Shown one piece after another: positions 1 through 6,417 of a stretch of DNA of 40,822 bases; the stretch's first letter is position 1, and each line of letters starts with the position of its first letter. The stretch is from Micromonospora acroterricola. GTDB lineage: Bacteria; Actinomycetota; Actinomycetes; Mycobacteriales; Micromonosporaceae. The position numbers and the translations under genes are program-made. The notes under the pieces were generated by a model. That model was not told the origin of the DNA, did not search any database, and was given only the letters and a program-made list of their open reading frames with translations. The DNA lies in assembly GCF_003172955.1 (NCBI RefSeq), contig NZ_QGKR01000297.1, positions 1 through 40,822 of the forward strand, in the 5' to 3' direction.

Positions 1-1
1 C

Positions 2-433
2 CCGGCCGACGCGCCACCCCCGGCGGTCGCGCCGGGCCCGGCCACCCCGGCGCTCACCACCGACGCCGGTCCGGAGTCGGCGGTACGCCGGCGGCTACTG
101 GCCGCCGACGCCGAACCGTCCACGCTGGATCCCGTCGACCGGGCCTACGCGGCGGGCGATGCGGCGGGCGCGCTGGACGGCTACCGGCGGCGGCTGTCCG
201 ACGATCCGGACGACGCCGACGCGTGGGTGGGGCTGGCGCTCGCCGCCCGTCGTGCCGGCCGTCCGGCCGCGGCCCTCGCCCTGGCCACCCGTCCGGACCT
301 GGTTCGCGCGGCCCACCAGGCGCTGCCCGACGCCGACGTGCTGACGTTGGCGGCGTGGTGCCAGGACACCACGGCACCGCCCGAGCCCGGCGCGGTCAGC
401 CGCGATGGCGGGCCTGGTACTGCTCGCGGGTGA
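2..433 (+). CDS. C-terminal part of a probable HEXXH-type peptide-modification protein (left-truncated)
   Basis: An open frame enters from the left edge in phase 2 and ends at TGA 431-433; about 143 residues are visible and no start is present. The tail begins Pro/Ala-rich, then has a helical TPR-like stretch (LDPVDRAYAAGDAAGALDGY, followed by DDADAWVGLALAARR). From memory of the family, such tails occur at the end of actinobacterial HEXXH-motif (aKG-HExxH) proteins and FxsB-HEXXH fusions, which act in FxSxx-COOH peptide maturation; the nearby fxsC-fxsT genes fit this. The HEXXH motif itself is outside the window, so the assignment is by tail resemblance and context. Its last 38 nt overlap convergently the 3' end of the GNAT gene. 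A generic TPR protein is the main alternative. Confidence 0.5.
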   Translation, partial: PADAPPPAVAPGPATPALTTDAGPESAVRRRLLAADAEPSTLDPVDRAYAAGDAAGALDGYRRRLSDDPDDADAWVGLALAARRAGRPAAALALATRPDLVRAAHQALPDADVLTLAAWCQDTTAPPEPGAVSRDGGPGTARG

Positions 434-941
434 GCGCGTGCACGGCGACGGGCTGCATGTGTTCCGGTACGACTGTGCGGAACACGTACGAGAGCCCCAT
501 CTTCTCCATGACGCGCGCCGATCGCGCGTTGTCCACGTGCCGGATGCTGATGATCCGATCCAGGTCGCGGGTCTCGAAGCCGAACCGCATGACCTCCGCG
601 GCGGCCTCGGCGGCGTACCCGTGCCCCCAGAACCCGCGGTCCAGCCGCCAGCCGATCTCGACGGCGGGCAGCACCTCCGGCAGGAACTCGGGCACCGAGA
701 GACCGACCCATCCGGCCACCGCGCCGGTCTCCCGCAGCTCGACGGCGAACAGACCGAACCCCCGGACGTCCCAGTCGCGTATCATCCGGCGCAGGCCCGC
801 CGCGCTCTGCTCCCGATCCCGGACCGAGCCGTCCAGGATGTAGCGCATGACCTCCGGATCGGCGTTCATGCTCGCGAGGGCGTCGAGGTCGTCGTCGCGC
901 AGACGTCGTAGGGACAGGCGGTCGGTGCCGAGAAGCGTCAC
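396..941 (-). CDS. GNAT family N-acetyltransferase (RimJ/RimL type)
   Basis: The 181-residue product is a full-length GNAT enzyme that would transfer acetyl from acetyl-CoA to an amine. The N-terminus (LLGTDRLSLRRLRDDDLDAL) is the usual opening of the RimJ/RimL-like Acetyltransf_3 family. The central part has the V-G/GWRLDRGFWGHGYAAEA acetyl-CoA pyrophosphate loop, and the late NARSARVMEKMGL stretch is motif B. Substrate (ribosomal protein N-terminus, antibiotic or small amine) cannot be told. It starts at GTG 941 with a weak G-rich region upstream. It lies downstream of fxsT in the same direction but a hairpin at 973-997 separates them, so it may have its own promoter. The 3' end overlaps the neighbouring plus-strand gene by 38 nt. 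Confidence 0.88.
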   Translation of the reverse strand: MTLLGTDRLSLRRLRDDDLDALASMNADPEVMRYILDGSVRDREQSAAGLRRMIRDWDVRGFGLFAVELRETGAVAGWVGLSVPEFLPEVLPAVEIGWRLDRGFWGHGYAAEAAAEVMRFGFETRDLDRIISIRHVDNARSARVMEKMGLSYVFRTVVPEHMQPVAVHALTREQYQARHRG

Positions 942-972
942 CCGCCCATTCTCGTCCGACGGCCCGGACGGC

Positions 973-997
973 GCGACGCGATATCAGCTCGCGTCGC
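973..997 (-). terminator. Hairpin terminator downstream of fxsT
   Basis: GCGACGCG (973-980) pairs perfectly with CGCGTCGC (990-997) around a 9-nt loop. It begins 7 nt past the fxsT stop codon (TAG, 1005-1007) on the minus strand. There is no U tract, as is common in high-GC actinomycetes. Confidence 0.55.
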
Positions 998-1004
998 CGG
1001 CGTC

Positions 1005-4000
1005 CTAGAGCAGCGCCGGTTCGATGTAGGCGTTGGAACGGTCCCGCTGGCGGGCCTGGACCACCCGTGGGTTGTCCCCTCCGAAGAGCTGCACCAGCTG
1101 CCCGAACGCCTCGTCGTAGAGGGCACGCCCGGCGTCCGCCTCGCTCTCCGTGGCGAGGCGGCTCAACGCCAGGTTGACCGACGCGGAGAGGGTGTCCGGG
1201 TGCTCGGGGCCCAGCGCCCGGGTCAGCTCCACGTAGGCGGTGGTGTCCAGCAGCAGCGCGGTGTCCCGGTCACCGAGGGCGAACAGGTCGTTGGCCAGGT
1301 TGAGCGTGGCCAGCAGGGTGTGCGGGTGCCGCTCACCGAGGTTCGCCAGCAACTGGTCGCGGACCCGCTGGGAGAGGTCCCGGGCCTGGACGTGGTCGCC
1401 CTGCTTGCGCAGCAGCACGCCGACGTTGTTGAGGCAGGCGAGGGTGATCGCGTGCGTCTCGCCGAGCACCTCGTTGTAGCCGTCGCGCAGCCGGCGGGCC
1501 ATCCGCAGCCCGGTCTGGTTGTCGCCGACGGCCGACCAGGTGGTGGCCAACGCCATCTCCGCGGACAGCGTGTCGGCGTGCTCCCCGCCGAGGACGCGCT
1601 GGTAGCGGACGACGGTCCGTTCGATCAGCCGGTGCGCGTCGGCGAAGCGGCCGAGCTGGCGCAGGGTGAGCGCCAGCTCCTTGGCCGTCCGCAGGGTCTC
1701 CGGGTGGTCCGGGCCGATCACCTTCTGCTGCGTGGTGTACGCCCGTTGCAGCACGTTGTGTGAGCGCCACAACTCGCCGGTGTCCCGCAGCCCGCGCCCG
1801 TAGTTGCTGGCCGAGGCGAGCGTGGACGGGTCCTCCTCGCCGAAGCGGGCCCGCCGCCGCTCGTGGATGTGCTGGTCCAGCAGGGCGGCGCCGCGGAAGT
1901 CACCGACCAGCCGCAGCGACACGGCGAGGTTGTTCTCCGCGATGAGGGTCCGGCCGCTGTCGTCGCCGAAGCTGCGCACGCTCAGCTCCAGGGTGCGCCG
2001 GTCCTGCGCCTCGGCCTCGTGGTAGAGGCCCTGGGCGCGCAGGTCGGCGCCGAGGCTCCGCGCGGTCATCAGGGTGTAGAGGTGCTCCTCGCCGAAGATC
2101 CGGCGCTGCCGGTCGTACACGTCCCGGTCGATCTCGTACGCGCGGTCGAACTGGCTCTGCGCGCGCAGCACGTTGGCCAGGTGGAAGCGCATCCGCAATT
2201 TGGTCGGGTCGTCCTCGTCGGTGTCCCGCCAACCGTCCAGCGACTCCTGCGCCAGCACCCGGCTGGTGTCGTAGTCGCCGCGTCGGTAGAGGTAGCGCAC
2301 GATGTCCACGACGAGCTGGCGCGCCTCGTCCATCGTGGACAGGTGCAGGCCGCTGGGCCGCACGTGCGGCCACAGCTCGGCGTACCGAGGCCAGTTGACC
2401 GGCTTGTCCGGGTCGCGCGGGCTGGCGGCGGCGAGCAGCAGTTGCGCCTGCCGGCGGGCCTCCTCCCGGTCGTCGAGCTGGTCCTGGATGACCAGCTGGA
2501 CGAGCCGGTGGATGCGGACCGAGTTGTTCTCCGCGTCGACCTGGGCCAGCCCGTAGCGCCCCAGCTCGGCCGTGACCAGACCCTGCAGGATCGGGTCGGT
2601 CAGCGTCGGGTCGAAGGGTGCCATGAAGCTCGCGAAACGGTCGCCGGTGAGCATGGCGACCGGGATCGGCTCCGGCGCGTAGAACGAGCACAGCTCCAGC
2701 AGCCGGGCCGCCGCCGGCTTCTCGGAGCGCAGCTGGGCCAGGGTGACCAGCCAGGTGGCGGCGAGCGCCTTGGAGTAGCCGGCGGACTGCCGGCCGTCGA
2801 GGATCCGCAGCAGGCCCGGGGTGTCGAGTGAGGCGAGGTACCGGTCGACCTGCATCGCGGTGGCCCGCAGGTACGCCGCGCCCTGCTCGACGGCGAGCGG
2901 CAGGTCGCCGAGCTTCTCGGCCACCTGGGCCGCCTCGTCCTCGCTGAGCCCGGCGACCCGGTCGCGCAGCAACTGGACGCTCTCGGCGCGGTCGAAGACC
3001 GTCAACTCGGTCGCGGTGGCGTACTCGCTCCAGCTCTGGTCGCGGGTGGTGAGCAGGACGTGGCCGGGCCCCTGCGGCAGCAGCGCCCGGATGGCCCGGG
3101 TGGGCTCGTTGGCGTTGTCCAGGATGACCAGCCAGCGCCGGTCCGGTCCGCCCCGGCGCAGCGCGTCGAGCACCCGGCGGACGGCGTCGGCGCCGCCCCC
3201 GGTGCCCAGCCCCATCGCCTGGCCGAGGTCGGCGAGGCCGCCACGGATGCGGTCCTCGCTGTCCGCGGGAATCCACCAGACCAGGTCGTAGTCGCGGCCG
3301 AAGCGCAGCGCGTACTCGGCGGCGAGCTGGGTCTTGCCGACGCCGCCGAGGCCGTGCACGACCTGCGTCGCGGAGTCGGGCGAGGCGGTGAGCCGGTCGC
3401 GCAGCGTTTCGAGCTGGGCGGCCCGGCCGACGAACGGGGTGCCGTGCTGGCGGACGTTGGACACGGCGGGGAACGGGCCGGGGAACCGGCCGACCGGGCG
3501 CCCGCCCGCCGTGACCGTCGGAGTGCCGGCCGCCTCCAGCAGCCGGGTACGCGCCGTGGACGGGTCGACGTCGGTCAGGTCCACCGGGCTGCGGTCGCTG
3601 TACGGGACGGGCAGCCGCGACTCGTCCACCCGCAGCGGCACCAGCAGGCCGTCGCCGCCGAGCTGGTCCCGGCTGGAGGCGCTCTTCCACACCTCGGCGG
3701 CGAGCGAGGTGCCCGCGTAGTGCCGGGTGAGCACGGCGAGCACCCGGCTCGCGCCACCGACGGCCCGGTCGAACTCGGCGCGCCCGCCGGCGCGCAGCGG
3801 CACGTCCACCGCCCGGCGGTCCACCCGCAGCCCGGCCTCCTCGAGCTGGTCGGTGATCCACTCCGCCCAGAGCCGGTCGGCGGAGGCGTAGCTGACCAGC
3901 ACGGCCTGCTCGGCGGTGAGGCGGCTGCGCTCGAACTCGGTGAGCGAGCGGCGCCGGTCCTCCTCGGGCATCGGGTGCAGCGCGGTGACCCGCCCTCCGG

Positions 4001-4916
4001 TGATCACCGAGGCGAGCTGCTCGTACGCGGCGAGCAGGGTGCCGACCTGCTCGGGGCGGTCGCCGAAGACGGCGAGGATCTCCTCGTAGGCGTAGAAGGC
4101 GCGGTAGGGCACCTCGATGGTGTTCCAGTAGCGGGCGGCCGCCGCGTCGGAGAGGTGGTCCAGGAACGGGGCGAACTCGGCGCGGACCAGGTCGCGCCCG
4201 GTCTCCAGCTTGCGCAGCTCGGCGTCCTCCACCCGCATCGGCACCGGCAGCAACAGCGGCGGGTGATCGGGGCGCTGGCCGCGGATGGACCGGGCCACCG
4301 CCGCCGCGCCCCGGATGCTCTGGGTGGACATGGTGAAGCAGTTGACCACCAGGTCGGGGAGTTGCACGGTGCAGATGCCGGCCACGTCGCTGAGCCCGGT
4401 GCGGCTGTCGATCAGCACCACGTCGTACTCGGCGTGCATCTGCGCGCGGACCGCGTCGATGAACGACGCGCCGCCATGCCGCTCGTAGAAGTTGGCCCAG
4501 TCGAACGTGCTCACCAGCCGGGAGTACGCCGAGTCCTGCTGGCCGGCGGCGACGAAGTCGATCACGCCGCCGTGGCTGAAGTCCCAGTTCAGCGAGACCG
4601 CCCGGCGCTGGATCTTGGCATGCCCGGCGAGCAGTTCCTGGGAGTCCTCGTCCCGGTTGCGCTGCATCGTGGCGATCGAGTAATCCCAGATCATCTCGAT
4701 CACGCCGGGGGTGGCCCGCAGCTCCTTGTCCCGCAGGAACGGGTGGAAGTAGCGGTGCAGGCCCGGGGACTCCAGGTCCCAGTCGACCACCAGCACCTGC
4801 AGGCCCTGGCTGGCCAGGATCCAGGCCACGTTGGCCAGCGCCATCGTCCGGCCGGTGCCGCCCTTGTACGAGTAGAAGGTCACGATCTGGCCGCGTGCCG
4901 TCTCGTTCACCGCCAT
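1005..4916 (-). CDS. fxsT: FxSxx-COOH system TPR protein FxsT (ParA-like + TIR + NB-ARC + TPR)
   Basis: A 1303-residue multidomain protein. Residues 1-300 are a ParA/MinD-like P-loop ATPase: deviant Walker A KGGTGRT at 18-24, VLVVDWDLESPG at about 41-52, and VVLIDSRTGLSD further on. A TIR-like domain follows at about 335-465 (VLVSYASADRLWAEW). Next is a STAND/NB-ARC NTPase with FVGR and Walker A GLGGVGKT near 525, and LLTTRD as sensor. From about 860 to the end are TPRs of the kinesin-light-chain type with repeating LG..HP.TL units. The same domain order is known for the TPR protein of the FxSxx-COOH peptide system in actinomycetes. ATG 4916 is preceded by GGGGAGG, which starts inside the fxsC stop region, so the two genes are co-transcribed. 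The TIR region shows no obvious catalytic Glu by eye. Its biochemical role is unknown. Confidence 0.85.
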   Translation of the reverse strand: MAVNETARGQIVTFYSYKGGTGRTMALANVAWILASQGLQVLVVDWDLESPGLHRYFHPFLRDKELRATPGVIEMIWDYSIATMQRNRDEDSQELLAGHAKIQRRAVSLNWDFSHGGVIDFVAAGQQDSAYSRLVSTFDWANFYERHGGASFIDAVRAQMHAEYDVVLIDSRTGLSDVAGICTVQLPDLVVNCFTMSTQSIRGAAAVARSIRGQRPDHPPLLLPVPMRVEDAELRKLETGRDLVRAEFAPFLDHLSDAAAARYWNTIEVPYRAFYAYEEILAVFGDRPEQVGTLLAAYEQLASVITGGRVTALHPMPEEDRRRSLTEFERSRLTAEQAVLVSYASADRLWAEWITDQLEEAGLRVDRRAVDVPLRAGGRAEFDRAVGGASRVLAVLTRHYAGTSLAAEVWKSASSRDQLGGDGLLVPLRVDESRLPVPYSDRSPVDLTDVDPSTARTRLLEAAGTPTVTAGGRPVGRFPGPFPAVSNVRQHGTPFVGRAAQLETLRDRLTASPDSATQVVHGLGGVGKTQLAAEYALRFGRDYDLVWWIPADSEDRIRGGLADLGQAMGLGTGGGADAVRRVLDALRRGGPDRRWLVILDNANEPTRAIRALLPQGPGHVLLTTRDQSWSEYATATELTVFDRAESVQLLRDRVAGLSEDEAAQVAEKLGDLPLAVEQGAAYLRATAMQVDRYLASLDTPGLLRILDGRQSAGYSKALAATWLVTLAQLRSEKPAAARLLELCSFYAPEPIPVAMLTGDRFASFMAPFDPTLTDPILQGLVTAELGRYGLAQVDAENNSVRIHRLVQLVIQDQLDDREEARRQAQLLLAAASPRDPDKPVNWPRYAELWPHVRPSGLHLSTMDEARQLVVDIVRYLYRRGDYDTSRVLAQESLDGWRDTDEDDPTKLRMRFHLANVLRAQSQFDRAYEIDRDVYDRQRRIFGEEHLYTLMTARSLGADLRAQGLYHEAEAQDRRTLELSVRSFGDDSGRTLIAENNLAVSLRLVGDFRGAALLDQHIHERRRARFGEEDPSTLASASNYGRGLRDTGELWRSHNVLQRAYTTQQKVIGPDHPETLRTAKELALTLRQLGRFADAHRLIERTVVRYQRVLGGEHADTLSAEMALATTWSAVGDNQTGLRMARRLRDGYNEVLGETHAITLACLNNVGVLLRKQGDHVQARDLSQRVRDQLLANLGERHPHTLLATLNLANDLFALGDRDTALLLDTTAYVELTRALGPEHPDTLSASVNLALSRLATESEADAGRALYDEAFGQLVQLFGGDNPRVVQARQRDRSNAYIEPALL

Positions 4917-4928
4917 GACGTGCCTCCC

Positions 4929-6170
4929 CTAGGGACCTTCGAGGATCGGGCGCTGGCCGGGGCCGCCGGTGGGCGGCTCCTGGTAGACCGTGCCCGTGCG
5001 GTAGATCCGCCCCTGCTCGACCACCAGCACATCCTCCAGCTCCTCCTGGAAGCGGGCGGAGGTCGCGATCTCGGTGCGCCACACGTCGCGGGTGTTGTGC
5101 AGCACGTGGTGGGGAAGCACCCGGGCCAGGGTGTCCCACATCCTGCGGTTGCCACCGGACGCCGCGTCGTCGGCGGCCGTCCAGGGCACCAGCACCGGCG
5201 CCCGGGGGGACCGCACGTCCTCGTCGTAGTTGATCAGGCTCAGCCGGTAGCGCGGCAGGTCGGCCGACCACACGTCGACCACCAGCACGACGATCTGGTT
5301 GTGGGCCCGGGCCCACTCGCGCACCGCCGCCAGCTCCTCCGCGTCCTCCACCGTCCAGCCGTAGCTCTTGGTGGTGGCGATGGCCCCGGCCCAGCTGCCG
5401 ATCGGCACCTCCAGCTCGGGCCGGTACGGCCGCCAGTCCCGCGACACCGCGCCGTAGCGGTCCTCGGCGCCGGGGCGGCTGCCGGCCAGCTCGGCGGAGC
5501 TGCCGGCGACCAGCACGATGTGCACGTGCCGCGCGCTCGTGGCCCGCTGCACCGCGCCGACCGTGGCGGGCCCGGCGTGCGCCCGCGCCCGGGCCGGCGG
5601 GCCGAAGGCGCTGGTCACCTTGGCCAGCGTCGGGCGCTGCGCCGGCCGCTGCAGGGTGTGGTCGCGGGCGGTCTGCACGATGTGCTTGGCGAGCGCGTCG
5701 ACGAAGTCCCGGTACTCGTCCTCGTGCCGGCGCCGCTGCTTCAGGGTGAGCAGCCCGTCCTGCGCGTAGACGGTGCCGGTCGGGAAGTTGCGGTACTGGA
5801 ACGTGCCGACCGCCTCGGGCAACCGGTCACAGGGGATCCACTGCACCGGCACCAGCGCCGGCGGGCGGACCTGGAACTGCCGCTCGTGCTCGTCGATCCG
5901 GTCGGCGAAGACCCGGAACTCCCGCCCGCAGTAGTCGCTGACGACGTACCGGGGGGAGGTCAGCGCGATCAGACACGCGCTGGTGGAGAGCGCGTTGGCG
6001 AGCGTGTCCGTCCAGGTGCTGCCGAGCGGGATCTGCCCGTCGATGAACCCGGCCTCGTGCCAGCGGACCCCGGCCAGCCCGGCCACCGCGTCGCTGAGAT
6101 CGCCGAAGAACGCCTGCACCTGACCGTTGCGGTTGTCCTCTTGGGCGTAGCTCAGGAAGAAGAGTGGCAC
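4929..6170 (-). CDS. fxsC: TIR-like protein FxsC
   Basis: 413 residues. The N-terminus (PLFFLSYAQEDNRNGQVQAF) is a TIR-like fold start, followed by ACLIALTSPRYVVSDYCGREF, which matches the middle strands of TIR/SEFIR domains. The remainder, with a second Rossmann-like block (HVHIVLVAGSSAEL) and a C-terminal half ending in a promoter-proximal ELEDVLVVEQGRIYRTGTVY stretch, corresponds to the FxsC C-terminal region. The family is defined by co-occurrence with FxSxx-COOH peptides, radical SAM FxsB and FxsT; its function is not known. Start GTG 6170 has GGAGG 5 nt upstream, and a -10 element lies at 6209-6214. fxsT follows 12 nt after the stop, so this is the first gene of a two-gene operon. Not signal-peptide bearing, so cytoplasmic. 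Confidence 0.85.
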   Translation of the reverse strand: MPLFFLSYAQEDNRNGQVQAFFGDLSDAVAGLAGVRWHEAGFIDGQIPLGSTWTDTLANALSTSACLIALTSPRYVVSDYCGREFRVFADRIDEHERQFQVRPPALVPVQWIPCDRLPEAVGTFQYRNFPTGTVYAQDGLLTLKQRRRHEDEYRDFVDALAKHIVQTARDHTLQRPAQRPTLAKVTSAFGPPARARAHAGPATVGAVQRATSARHVHIVLVAGSSAELAGSRPGAEDRYGAVSRDWRPYRPELEVPIGSWAGAIATTKSYGWTVEDAEELAAVREWARAHNQIVVLVVDVWSADLPRYRLSLINYDEDVRSPRAPVLVPWTAADDAASGGNRRMWDTLARVLPHHVLHNTRDVWRTEIATSARFQEELEDVLVVEQGRIYRTGTVYQEPPTGGPGQRPILEGP

Positions 6171-6208
6171 GCCCGCCTCCGCTCACGGGTTCCACGACCG
6201 GTGCGCCC

Positions 6209-6214
6209 AGTATA
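6209..6214 (-). promoter_or_regulatory. -10 element (TATACT) for fxsC-fxsT
   Basis: On the minus strand TATACT lies 38 nt before the fxsC GTG, in an otherwise G/C-rich leader, and would give a roughly 30-nt 5' UTR containing GGAGG. No convincing -35 hexamer is seen at 16-19 nt. Confidence 0.5.
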
Positions 6215-6313
6215 GGACCGTCGATGCCAGCCCAGCCGGAGCGCGATCATCGCACCGGGCGCGCCGGGAGTCGTATGCCCGACGGTTGCGGGTGAGCGGC
6301 GGTGGGCACGCGA

Positions 6314-6414
6314 CCGGGCCGGCCCGGTCGACGGCGCGACCCGGCCGGCCCGGCACGCGGGCGCCTCCCCGACCGGCCCGGTCGACGGCGCGGCCGGGCC
6401 GGTGCGGGGCGCCC
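6314..6414. repeat. 20-bp direct repeats and palindromes between the beta-helix gene and fxsC (possible terminator)
   Basis: CCGGCCCGGTCGACGGCGCG occurs identically at 6319-6338 and 6373-6392. A 14-bp perfect palindrome CCGGGCCGGCCCGG spans 6314-6327 and overlaps the first copy. The region sits just past the stop of the secreted beta-helix gene (stop at 6418-6420, minus strand) and could form several alternative G/C-rich hairpins, which suits a terminator. Confidence 0.5.
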
Positions 6415-6417
6415 CGG

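Noticed and set aside
1900..5316. Very long open frame on the minus strand in a different phase of the fxsC-fxsT region
   Set aside because: Its translation is Arg/Pro/Ala-rich low complexity with no domain, the usual consequence of G/C-rich third positions of the true genes.
3060..6215. Long plus-strand open frame opposite fxsT and fxsC
   Set aside because: Antisense shadow of the two well-supported genes; composition biased to Gly/Arg/Val/His with no ribosome-binding site or domain.
6171..6417. Possible hidden FxsA precursor peptide next to fxsC
   Set aside because: No short frame ending in F-x-S-x-x with a ribosome-binding site was found on either strand; the stretch looks like promoter and terminator DNA.
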